64,000 nt of DNA from Alphaproteobacteria bacterium (GTDB lineage: Bacteria; Pseudomonadota; Alphaproteobacteria; Oceanibaculales; Oceanibaculaceae): NCBI GenBank assembly GCA_018823745.1, contig JAHJHR010000003.1:397183-461182 (forward strand). Direction: 5' to 3'. The position numbers were made by a program, and so were the translations under genes. Every line of letters begins with the position of its first letter. Positions within the stretch are counted from its first letter, which is position 1. The notes below the pieces were generated by a model that was not told where the DNA came from, ran no database searches, and was given only the letters and a program-made list of their open reading frames with translations. Below are positions 43,546 through 51,647 of this stretch, piece after piece.

Positions 43546-44799
43546 TCACAACATCCGCGCCGTGAGCAGACCGGCAGCAAGCGCCAGCAGGCTGACCCCG
43601 CCAACCAGCAGGCCGACCGCACGGCCGCCGATCCAGCCCGACATCACGGCCTTGGAGAGCGTATTCACCGCCACCGCAATCAGGATCGCCCAGGTCGCCG
43701 TCATCAGATCGATGCCACTGCCTGCCATCCGGGCCATCGAGAGCGTCACCGCATCGACATCGGCGAGGCCGGACAGGGCCGCGACGACCATCACGCCGAC
43801 CGAGCCGAAGGCACGGCGCAGCAGCTCGCTGGCCAGCGACACGAAGGCAATGAACGCGGTCAGTTTCAGCGCGGTGCCGATGGCCAGCGGATTATCGATC
43901 TTCAGCTCGGGACCATCCGCCGCGCTGCCCCCACCGGCCAGCATCACGCCGGCGCCGATGGCCAGGATGACCGCCGCCGCCAGCAAAGGCGGCACCAGAT
44001 CGGGCAGCAGGGCGCCATTCAGTGCCACGGCAACCACGCCGACCCGCACCAACATGACCAGCCCGGAGATCAGGATACCAGCGCTGAGCAGCCGGCTGGA
44101 GGCCGGATGCTCAGCTGCCAGCCGGGCGAAGGCCAGCGTCGTCGCCGTCGAGGAGGCAAGACCGCCGGCCAGGGCCGTCATCAACACGCCCAGCCTGTTG
44201 CCAAACGCCTTCACCGCGACATAGCCGGCAAAGGAGATGGCGGCGATCAGGATCGCCAGCAGCCAAATCTCGTAAGGATTGATCGTCCCCCAGGGATCGA
44301 CCGTCCGGTTCGGCAGGAACGGCAGCAGCAGGAAGGACATCGCCAGCAGGGTCAAGACGGCCCGGATTTCCTCCCAGCTCAGCGAGGCAACCAGGCTGTG
44401 CAACCGCTCGCGCAGGGCCAGGAGCAGCGTCATCGCCACGGCGCAGGCAACCGCCACACGCATCTCCCCGGTAACCGCCATGACGCCCAGCAGAAAGGTC
44501 AGCAGGCCGGCGACGCAGGATGTGACACTCCAGTTCCGCGTCGCGTTGGCCTGCAGCCAATGAAACCCGGCAAAGATGGCGGCAAAACCGATGAAGACGA
44601 AACCGATGACGCCGTAACCGGTCTCCAGGGCGAGAACGCCGGTAACGCCGCCCAGCAGCCCCGACAGCGCAAAGGTCCGCAATCCGGCCGCGCGCTGGTG
44701 GTCCCCCCCGGCCCGGCTGCGCCAGCCACGCTCCAGCCCGACCAGCAACCCGATGCTCAGTGAAACCGCCAGCCTGAAGATGATGTCGTCGTCGTCCAT
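43546..44799 (-). CDS. MgtC/SapB N-terminal plus DUF4010 membrane protein
   Basis: Integral membrane protein of 417 aa with about 12 hydrophobic segments. The MgtC-type part is at residues about 5-140 (LAVSLSIGLLVGLERGW, then GLRTFALSGLLGGVTGVLA). The DUF4010 part is at about 180-415 (LPNRTVDPWGTINPYEIWLLAILIAAISFAGYV, then GGLASSTATTLAFARLA and ALSGLADVDAVTLSMARMA). The start at 44799 follows a GGGTGG ribosome site; an ATG 27 bases upstream is the alternative. MgtC-like proteins are linked to magnesium limitation, but this subfamily is uncharacterised. Confidence 0.85.
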   Translation of the reverse strand: MDDDDIIFRLAVSLSIGLLVGLERGWRSRAGGDHQRAAGLRTFALSGLLGGVTGVLALETGYGVIGFVFIGFAAIFAGFHWLQANATRNWSVTSCVAGLLTFLLGVMAVTGEMRVAVACAVAMTLLLALRERLHSLVASLSWEEIRAVLTLLAMSFLLLPFLPNRTVDPWGTINPYEIWLLAILIAAISFAGYVAVKAFGNRLGVLMTALAGGLASSTATTLAFARLAAEHPASSRLLSAGILISGLVMLVRVGVVAVALNGALLPDLVPPLLAAAVILAIGAGVMLAGGGSAADGPELKIDNPLAIGTALKLTAFIAFVSLASELLRRAFGSVGVMVVAALSGLADVDAVTLSMARMAGSGIDLMTATWAILIAVAVNTLSKAVMSGWIGGRAVGLLVGGVSLLALAAGLLTARML

Positions 44800-44925
44800 G
44801 CCACCCGTTCTTGCGCGTGTTTCCATGCGTTCTGATTTTGACCCAGCCTGTGCAGGATAGCATGGCGCGCCGCGGAAATTTCATGCGACAAGATTGTCAT
44901 CAGACCAGAGATGGAGAGACCGGAT

Positions 44926-45855
44926 ATGCGTATCGTCACCCTCGCCGCCGCCCAGATGGGCGCCATCCAGCGCAGCGACAGCCGCAAGCAGGTCGTGGCC
45001 CGCATGTTGGACCTGATGGACCAGGCAAAGGCCAAAGGAGCGACAATGATCGTCTATCCGGAGCTGGCGCTGACCACCTTCTTCCCGCGCTGGTACATGG
45101 AAGACCAGGCCGAGGTTGATAGCTGGTTCGAGCGCGAGATGCCGAATGCCGACACGCTGCCCCTGTTCGAGCGCGCGAAATCCTACGGCATGGCGATGAA
45201 TCTCGGCTATGCCGAGCTGACCCCGGAGGGCCGGCATTTCAACACCGCCATCCTGGTCGACCGCAGCGGCAGGATCGTCGGCAAATACCGCAAGACGCAT
45301 CTGCCCGGCCATTCGGAATTCGATCCCGAACGCGCCTTCCAGCATCTGGAGAAGCGCTATTTCGAACCCGGCGATACCGGCTTCCCGGTCTGGCGCATGG
45401 ATGGCGGGCTGTTCGGCATGGCGATCTGCAATGACCGCCGCTGGCCGGAGACCTACCGGGTCATGGGGTTGCAGGGCGTCGAGATGGTGGTGCTGGGCTA
45501 CAACACCCCCTCGGTGAATTCCCAGAAAGCCGATGAGGGGCCGGAAAAGCGGCTGTTCCACAACCGCCTGTCAGTGCAGGCCGGCGCCTATCAGAATGCC
45601 TGCTGGGTCGTCGCCGTCGCCAAATCCGGCGTCGAGGACGGCTTCCCGATGATCGGCGGCAGCCTGATCGTGAACCCGGATGGCGAGATCGTCGCCGAGG
45701 CCAAGACCGAAGAGGACGAGCTGCTCGTCCATGCCTGCGACCTGGATGATACCGTCTTCGGCAAATCCACCATCTTCGACTTCAAGCGTCACCGCCGGAT
45801 CGAGCATTACAGCCGCATCACCGACCAGGTCGGCGTCGTCCTGCCGCCGGAATAA
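44926..45855 (+). CDS. N-carbamoyl-D-amino acid hydrolase-like nitrilase-superfamily amidase
   Basis: Nitrilase-fold amidase of 309 aa. The catalytic triad can be read as Glu46 (VYPELALTTFF), Lys123 (KYRKTHLPG) and Cys168 (MAICNDRRWPETYRVM). The CNDRRWPE context and the following GYNTPSVNSQ are those of D-carbamoylases, which release D-amino acids from N-carbamoyl derivatives made in hydantoin or pyrimidine breakdown. The start at 44926 is preceded by GGAGAG; an ATG 15 bases upstream is less likely. It is followed 14 bp later by a flavin reductase gene. Confidence 0.9.
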   Translation: MRIVTLAAAQMGAIQRSDSRKQVVARMLDLMDQAKAKGATMIVYPELALTTFFPRWYMEDQAEVDSWFEREMPNADTLPLFERAKSYGMAMNLGYAELTPEGRHFNTAILVDRSGRIVGKYRKTHLPGHSEFDPERAFQHLEKRYFEPGDTGFPVWRMDGGLFGMAICNDRRWPETYRVMGLQGVEMVVLGYNTPSVNSQKADEGPEKRLFHNRLSVQAGAYQNACWVVAVAKSGVEDGFPMIGGSLIVNPDGEIVAEAKTEEDELLVHACDLDDTVFGKSTIFDFKRHRRIEHYSRITDQVGVVLPPE

Positions 45856-45869
45856 GGAGCGGCCCACAG

Positions 45870-46505
45870 ATGAAGTTCGACATGGAGGCGCTGACCCCGG
45901 CGCTGCAATACAAGCTGCTGATCTCCACCGTGATGCCGCGCCCGATAGCACTGGTCACCACGGCGGATGCGGCAGGCAACCAGAATGCCGCCCCCTACAG
46001 CTTCTTCAATACGATGGGCGAGAATCCGGCCGTGCTGGTGCTGGGCCTGCAGGAAAAGCCCAGCCGCGCGCTGAAGGACACCACGGTCAACATCCAGGAG
46101 ACCGGCCAGTTCGTCGTCCATACGGTGGATGAGAGCATCGTCGAGGCGATGGAGATCTGCAGCATCGACTTCCCCACCGGCATCAGCGAGGCCACTGCCG
46201 CCGGGCTGACGCTGGTGCCGTCGGACCGGGTGAAGCCGCAGCGCATTCTGGAGGCGCCGGTCGCCTTCGAATGCGAGAAGATCGCCATCATCCAGGTCAG
46301 CCCCGGCCGGCAGATCGCCATCGGCAAGGTGTTGACCCTGCATATACGCGACGGCTTGATCGACCCGGACACGCTGCGCGTCGACATTGCGAAATACCGC
46401 CCCGTCGGCCGCCTGTCCGGCGGGCTCTACAGCCGCACCCGTGATTATTTCGAGGTGCCGCGCCCGGCAACCTATGAAGACTGGCTGGAATCACAGAAAT
46501 CCTGA
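45870..46505 (+). CDS. Flavin reductase-like (FMN-binding split barrel) protein
   Basis: Protein of 211 aa in the flavin reductase-like family: LISTVMPRPIALVTTADAAGNQNAAPYSFFNTMGENPAVLVLGLQ (seen in pieces) is the FMN-binding N-terminal signature, then KDTTVNIQETGQFVVHTVDESIVEAM and FECEKIAIIQVSPGRQIAIGKVLTLHI. It may reduce FMN for a monooxygenase or act on an unknown substrate. It is co-transcribed with the amidase (14 bp gap) and ends at the 46511-46539 terminator. Confidence 0.88.
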   Translation: MKFDMEALTPALQYKLLISTVMPRPIALVTTADAAGNQNAAPYSFFNTMGENPAVLVLGLQEKPSRALKDTTVNIQETGQFVVHTVDESIVEAMEICSIDFPTGISEATAAGLTLVPSDRVKPQRILEAPVAFECEKIAIIQVSPGRQIAIGKVLTLHIRDGLIDPDTLRVDIAKYRPVGRLSGGLYSRTRDYFEVPRPATYEDWLESQKS

Positions 46506-46510
46506 GCAAA

Positions 46511-46539
46511 AAGAAAGCCGCGATAAACGCGGCTTTCTT
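46511..46539. terminator. Bidirectional terminator between convergent genes
   Basis: Perfect 12-bp stem AAGAAAGCCGCG/CGCGGCTTTCTT with a 5-nt loop between the flavin reductase stop (46505) and the ThDP-enzyme stop (46563). T-rich ends occur on both strands. Confidence 0.85.
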
Positions 46540-46562
46540 CGTTCAGGCCGGGGTGAGCCGGA

Positions 46563-48104
46563 TTACATCACCACTTCAATCAGATGCGGCCCCTTGGCGC
46601 GCAAAGCGGATTTGAAGACATCGGCCAGTTGCTCCGCCGTCTCGACGCGGGTGGCTTCGAGCCCGAGGCCGCGTGCCAGGCTGACCCAGTTAATATCGGG
46701 ATTGGCCAGGCTGAGCATGTCCAGCGCCTTCGGGCCGGGGTTCAGCGCGCCGACATTCGCCAGCTCGCCGCGCAGGATGGCATAGCTGCGGTTGGAGAAG
46801 ATCAGCGTCACCACATCCAGCTTCTCACGCGCCTGGGTCCACAGCCCCTGCACGGTATACATGCCGCTGCCATCGGCCTGCAGCGAGACCACCTTGCGGT
46901 CCGGGCAGGCGACCGCCGCCCCTGTCGCCATCGGGATGCCGACGCCGATGGCGCCGCCCGACAGCTGCAGCCAATCCATCGGGCCGGCGGCATGGGTCAG
47001 CGGGAAGAATTTGCGCCCCGTGGTCACGCCTTCGTCGCAGACGATGACGTTTTCCGGCAGCAGCGCACCGATGACGGCGCCGATGCTTTCCGGGTCCAGC
47101 GCGCCCTTCGGCAGATCGGGGCGCTCGCGCCCGGCGATCACCAGCTTCTGCGTCGCCCCGACCGCCTCGGCCAGACGCTCCAGCGCTTCCGGCTGGTCAT
47201 CGGCCGGCGTGGCCAGCATATGGACCAGACAGCCTTCCGGTGCGATCCGGCTGGGCTTGCCCGGATAGGCGAAGAAGGCGACCGGATCGCGCGAGCCGAT
47301 CAGGATCAGATGCTGCACCCCGGCCAGCGTGGCGACCGCCTGGTCGACCGGATAGGGCACGCGCTCCAGCGCAACGCGCCCGGCGCCACGCTGCATGCGG
47401 GCATTGCTGGTCTCGCCCAGAATGCGCGCGCCGGTCTTCTCGGCGATGCGGGCAGCGGCTTCCAGCGGCGCGGCACGGACCGCCTTGTCGCCCAGCAGGA
47501 TGACGACCTTCTCGCCGGATTTCAGAATTTTTGCGGCATTGGCGATGGCTGATTCATCGACCTTGGCGCGCTCCGGAATGGCCGGCGTCTGGACGATGCC
47601 GGCGCCTTCCTCCCAAGTCGTGTCGGCCGGGGCGATCAGCGTGGCGATCTGGCCCGGCGCGGTCCGCGCGGCAAGAATCGCCTCGGCAGTGTCAGCGGCA
47701 ATGCCCTGCGCCGTCTTCGATGTCTTCACCCAATGCGAATAGGGCCGGGCGGTGCCTTCGATATCGGCGGTCAGCGGCGCGTCATACTGCACGTGATAGG
47801 TCGCATGCTCGCCGACGATGTTGACCATCGGGCTGCGCGCCTTCTTGGCATTGTGCAGATTGGCGATACCGTTACCGAGGCCCGGCCCGAGATGCAGCAG
47901 GGTCGAGGCCGGCTTGTCGGCCATCCGGGCATAGCCATCTGCCGCACCGGTCGCCACGCCCTCGAACAGGCACAGCACGCAGCGCACGCCATCGACCCGG
48001 TCAAGGGCGGCGACGAAATGCATCTCCGACGTGCCGGGATTGGTGAAACAGACATCGACCCCGCCCGCCTTGAGGGTCCGCACGAGGCTTTCTGCACCGT
48101 TCAT
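46563..48104 (-). CDS. Acetolactate synthase-like ThDP-dependent enzyme
   Basis: Thiamin diphosphate enzyme of 513 aa. Pyrimidine-binding domain: FTNPGTSEMHFVAALD and CLFEGVATGAADGYARM with the activating Glu near residue 49. The C-terminal pyrophosphate/Mg motif is SLQADGSGMYTVQGLWTQAREKLDVVTLIFSNRSY (GDG-N type, here ADG). It resembles the acetolactate-synthase-large-subunit-like proteins with MdlC/benzoylformate-decarboxylase features; the true ilvB small-subunit partner is absent, so branched-chain synthesis is unlikely. A decarboxylase or lyase role in the neighbouring catabolic genes is inferred. Confidence 0.82.
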   Translation of the reverse strand: MNGAESLVRTLKAGGVDVCFTNPGTSEMHFVAALDRVDGVRCVLCLFEGVATGAADGYARMADKPASTLLHLGPGLGNGIANLHNAKKARSPMVNIVGEHATYHVQYDAPLTADIEGTARPYSHWVKTSKTAQGIAADTAEAILAARTAPGQIATLIAPADTTWEEGAGIVQTPAIPERAKVDESAIANAAKILKSGEKVVILLGDKAVRAAPLEAAARIAEKTGARILGETSNARMQRGAGRVALERVPYPVDQAVATLAGVQHLILIGSRDPVAFFAYPGKPSRIAPEGCLVHMLATPADDQPEALERLAEAVGATQKLVIAGRERPDLPKGALDPESIGAVIGALLPENVIVCDEGVTTGRKFFPLTHAAGPMDWLQLSGGAIGVGIPMATGAAVACPDRKVVSLQADGSGMYTVQGLWTQAREKLDVVTLIFSNRSYAILRGELANVGALNPGPKALDMLSLANPDINWVSLARGLGLEATRVETAEQLADVFKSALRAKGPHLIEVVM

Positions 48105-48172
48105 CGATCAACATCCTAATTGGGGAAACGAGGTTGTTCCGGGGTAGTGGGTCGCCGGCCTGAGGTCAAGCG

Positions 48173-49405
48173 TCAAGTTGTAAGCAAGGCTGACCGCCGA
48201 CCGAGCCGCAGCAGCAGCCAGAAGGCAATCGCCAGATTCACCAGATTCCAGGCGAAGCCGTTCACGAAGGCGGCATCGTAGGACAGCGTCAGATCGTAGA
48301 TCGCCCCCGACATCCAGCCGCCAATGGCCATGCCGACCAGCGTCGCCGACAGCACCAGGCCGATCCTCGCGCCCGCCTGGGCCGGCGAGAAATACTCGCG
48401 CACGATCATCGCATAGGTCGGCACGATGCCGCCCTGCGCCAGCCCGAACAGGGCGGAGACGACAAACAGCGACGCCAGGCCCTCGAAGGGCAGGAACAGC
48501 AGCAGAGTCAGTGCCTGCAACCCGCTGCTGATCAGCAGCGTCGGCAGCGCGCCCAGCCGGTCGGCCAGCCAGCCGAAGACCAGCCGGCTGATGATCCCGG
48601 TCGCCAGCATCACCGACAGCATCTGTGCACCGCGCGTCGTGCCAAAGCCCAGATCGGCGCAGAGCGCCACGATATGCACCTGCGGCATCGCCATCGCGAT
48701 GCAGCAGGTGATGCCGGCAATGATCAGCAGAGTTTGCAGGAAGGAGGGCGACAGGCCCTGCAGGCTGCGCGGGGCCACGGCCGGCTGCCCCTGCGGCCCG
48801 GTCGCCGCGACCGGCGCCGGGCGGCGCAGCAGCAGCGTCAGCGGCAGGAGCGTGACCAGGCAGAACAACCCGATGCCGACATGGGTCTGGCGCCAGCCGA
48901 CACTGTCGATGAAGCCCTGCACGATGGGCGGCCAGAAGGTGCCGGCCAGATAACTGCCGCAGGCGCAGACCGAAACAGCGATGCCGCGATGCCGGACGAA
49001 CCAGCGCGAGATATCGGCGATCATCGGCCCGAAGGTGGCCGAGCTGCCGAACATGCCGATCAGCACGCCATGCGCCAGCGCGAATTGCCACAGCGTCTGT
49101 GCCTGCCCGGCCAGGATATAGCCGGCAGACAGCGACAGCGTGCCCCCGACCAGCGGCACGATGATGCCGTAGCGGTCGGACAGCCGGCCCATCATCACCC
49201 CGCCAATCGCGAAGCCGACCATCAGCAGCGTGTAGGGCAGCGCCGCCTCGGCCCGGGCGACGCCGAATTCCGCCTCGACCGAGGGCAGCACGACGACGAC
49301 CGACCACAGGCCGACCCCGCCGATTGTCGCCACCATCAGCGACAGCGCCAGCCGCAGCCAGGCATAGGGGCTGTCGAGCACCTGATCCTCATCCCGCGAA
49401 AGCAC
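48173..49405 (-). CDS. MFS transporter (monocarboxylate-porter-like)
   Basis: Inner-membrane protein of 410 aa with about 12 hydrophobic segments. SVEAEFGVARAEAALPYTLLMVGFAIGGVMMGRLSDRYG (in pieces) carries motif A, and WFVRHRGIAVSVCACGSYLAGTFWPPIVQGFIDSVGWR resembles the monocarboxylate/oxalate-formate branch. A GTG start at 49405 is preferred: GGGAGGAAA lies six bases before it, and upstream codons read MERVRCLCYRNAAPRHK, unlike a conserved N-terminus. It lies 68 bp after the ThDP-enzyme start on the same strand (upstream in transcription), suggesting co-expression. Confidence 0.85.
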   Translation of the reverse strand: MLSRDEDQVLDSPYAWLRLALSLMVATIGGVGLWSVVVVLPSVEAEFGVARAEAALPYTLLMVGFAIGGVMMGRLSDRYGIIVPLVGGTLSLSAGYILAGQAQTLWQFALAHGVLIGMFGSSATFGPMIADISRWFVRHRGIAVSVCACGSYLAGTFWPPIVQGFIDSVGWRQTHVGIGLFCLVTLLPLTLLLRRPAPVAATGPQGQPAVAPRSLQGLSPSFLQTLLIIAGITCCIAMAMPQVHIVALCADLGFGTTRGAQMLSVMLATGIISRLVFGWLADRLGALPTLLISSGLQALTLLLFLPFEGLASLFVVSALFGLAQGGIVPTYAMIVREYFSPAQAGARIGLVLSATLVGMAIGGWMSGAIYDLTLSYDAAFVNGFAWNLVNLAIAFWLLLRLGRRSALLTT

Positions 49406-49582
49406 GATGGCTTTCCTCCCGATTGCCCTCCCCTTGTGCCGGGGAGCGGCGTTTCTATAGCAGAGACATCTCACGCGCTCCATCGCTCAGCCGGGCATGA
49501 CGGAACGGAAGAATGCCTCTATCCTTGATTTATCTTCCCGCCCTTCGGCCGCCTCCGGCCGTGATCATTTGCGAGGCCTGAT

Positions 49583-50704
49583 ATGACGATGCGTCCCCCC
49601 GCCACCGTGGGCATGAAACTGGCCGAGGTGGATACCCCGGCGCTGATCCTCGACCTTGACGCCTTCGAGGCCAATCTGGCGCGCGTGGCGCAGGCCGTTG
49701 CCGGCACCGGGGTGCGCCTGCGCCCGCATGCCAAGTCGCATAAATGCGCCGAGATCGCCAAACGGCAGATGGCGCTGGGGGCCATCGGCATCTGCTGCCA
49801 GAAAGTCTCCGAGGCGGAGGCGATGGTCGATGCCGGCATCGACAATGTGCTGGTCAGCAACGAGATCGCCGGCCGGCAGAAGCTGGACCGGCTGGCAGCC
49901 TTGCGGCATCGCGCCTGGGTCGCGGTCTGCGCCGATAATGCCGGCAATGTCGATGAGATCGACGCCGCCGCCGCCCGCGCCGGGGTTATCCTGCCGGTGC
50001 TGGTCGAGATCGATGTCGGGGCCGGCCGCTGCGGCGTCCAGCCGGGCGAGGCGGCGGTGGCACTGGCCAGGCACATCGCGTCCAAGGCGAATCTGTCCTT
50101 CGCCGGGCTGCAATCCTATCAGGGCCGCGCCCAGCATCTGCGTGGCCATGAGGAGCGTCGGGCAGCCATCGACACCGCCATCGCCCTGACCCGCAAGACC
50201 ATCGAGGGTCTGGCTGCGGCCGGCCTGTCCTGCGACATTGTCGGCGGGGGCGGCACCGGCACCTATGGCTTCGAGGCCGCCTCAGGCGTCTATAACGAGA
50301 TCCAGGTCGGCTCCTACATCTTCATGGATGCGGATTACGCCCGGAACCTGAAGCTGGGCGGCGCGCCGGTCGATGAATTCGCGCACAGCCTGTTCGTCTA
50401 TGCCACGGTGATGAGCCACCCGGCGCCCGAGCGCGCCTATGTCGATGCCGGGCTGAAGGCCTATAGCGTCGATTCCGGCCTGCCGCTGGTCTGCGACATC
50501 GCCGCCACGCTGGACCGCGCCTCGGACGAGCATGGCAATCTGACGCTGCTGGAGCCGGCCAACCACTCGCTGGTCGGCGACAAGATCCGGCTGATCCCCG
50601 GCCATTGCGACCCCACGGTCAATCTGTATGACTGGATCGTGTGCATCCGCGCCGGGACTGTCGAGGCGGTATGGCAGGTAACCGCGCGGGGAGCGCTGCT
50701 GTAG
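49583..50704 (+). CDS. D-threonine aldolase/DSD1-like PLP enzyme
   Basis: Alanine-racemase-fold PLP enzyme of 373 aa. The PLP lysine is likely Lys51 in LRPHAKSHKC. Further marks: GICCQKVSEAEAMVDAGIDNVLVSNEI, VEIDVGAGRCGVQPGE, DIVGGGGTGTYGFEAA and the C-terminal metal-binding segment IPGHCDPTVNLYDWIV (His and Cys), which defines the D-threonine aldolase/D-serine dehydratase group. Members cleave D-threo-3-hydroxy amino acids or deaminate D-serine. ATG with GAGGCC before it. With the D-carbamoylase-like amidase nearby, D-amino-acid use is suggested. Confidence 0.88.
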   Translation: MTMRPPATVGMKLAEVDTPALILDLDAFEANLARVAQAVAGTGVRLRPHAKSHKCAEIAKRQMALGAIGICCQKVSEAEAMVDAGIDNVLVSNEIAGRQKLDRLAALRHRAWVAVCADNAGNVDEIDAAAARAGVILPVLVEIDVGAGRCGVQPGEAAVALARHIASKANLSFAGLQSYQGRAQHLRGHEERRAAIDTAIALTRKTIEGLAAAGLSCDIVGGGGTGTYGFEAASGVYNEIQVGSYIFMDADYARNLKLGGAPVDEFAHSLFVYATVMSHPAPERAYVDAGLKAYSVDSGLPLVCDIAATLDRASDEHGNLTLLEPANHSLVGDKIRLIPGHCDPTVNLYDWIVCIRAGTVEAVWQVTARGALL

Positions 50705-50741
50705 ATGGCCGGGGGCGGGCAAAGCCGCTAGGCTCGGCGGG

Positions 50742-51644
50742 ATGTTAAACAGATCCCAAATCCTCACCCGCTGGACCGCCATACCGGCAAATCTGCGCGG
50801 CATGGTCTGGATGGCGCTGTCCGGGCTGATCTTCGCCAGCTTCATGTCCGTCGTCCGTCTGCTCAGCCAGGAGATGCATCCGGTACAGGTCTCCTTCCTG
50901 CGCTACGGGCTGGGGCTGGTCTTCCTGGTGCCGCTGCTGATGCGCATGCAGGCCGCCGATTTCCGTGAGGCGCGGCTGTCACTGCATGCGCTGCGCGGCA
51001 TCACCCATGGCCTCGCGGTCATGCTGTGGTTCTACGCGATGAGCCGAATTTCGATTGCCGAGGTCTCGGCCATCGGCTTCACCTCGCCGGTCTTCGCCAC
51101 GCTGGGCGCGGCCATCGTGCTGGGCGAGCGGCTGCGGATGCGGCGCATCATGGCGATTGCCGCCGGGCTGCTGGGCGCCTTCATCATCATCCGGCCGGGC
51201 TTCACGGAAGTCGATCCCGGCGCCATCGCCATGCTGATGGCGGCGCCGATCTTCGGTTTCTCCGACGTCATCGCCAAATTGCTGATGCGCCGCGAAAGTG
51301 GGCCGGCCGTGGTCGGCTTCCTGTCGCTGTTCGTCACGCTGGTCTCGCTGGGGCCGGCGATCTATGTCTGGGAGCACCCGACGCTGGAGCAATGGGGGCT
51401 GCTGGCGCTGACCGCCGGTCTGGCCAATCTGGGTCATCTGACGATGGTGCAGGCCTTCAAGATCGCCGAGATGTCGGCGGTGCAGCCGGTGAAGTTCCTG
51501 CAGCTCTTCTGGGCGGCCCTGATCGGCTTTCTGGTCTTTTCCGAACTGCCCTCGGTCTGGACCTGGATCGGCTCCGCCATCATCGTGCTCAGCTCCTATT
51601 ACATCGCCCGCCGGGAAGCAGCGCTGAAGGCGAAGCAGCCCTAG
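50742..51644 (+). CDS. DMT-superfamily (EamA) transporter
   Basis: Inner-membrane protein of 300 aa with ten hydrophobic segments in two EamA repeats (about 20-150 and 160-292). Marks: GLIFASFMSVVRLLSQEMHPVQVSFLRYGLGLVFLVPLL, RISIAEVSAIGFTSPVFATLGAAIVLGERLRMRR and AEMSAVQPVKFLQLFWAALIGFLVFSE (in pieces), as in RarD/RhaT-like EamA proteins. It is 37 bp downstream of the D-threonine-aldolase-like gene and probably exports or imports a related metabolite. It is convergent with the symporter gene, 3 bp between stops. Confidence 0.85.
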   Translation: MLNRSQILTRWTAIPANLRGMVWMALSGLIFASFMSVVRLLSQEMHPVQVSFLRYGLGLVFLVPLLMRMQAADFREARLSLHALRGITHGLAVMLWFYAMSRISIAEVSAIGFTSPVFATLGAAIVLGERLRMRRIMAIAAGLLGAFIIIRPGFTEVDPGAIAMLMAAPIFGFSDVIAKLLMRRESGPAVVGFLSLFVTLVSLGPAIYVWEHPTLEQWGLLALTAGLANLGHLTMVQAFKIAEMSAVQPVKFLQLFWAALIGFLVFSELPSVWTWIGSAIIVLSSYYIARREAALKAKQP

Positions 51645-51647
51645 CCC

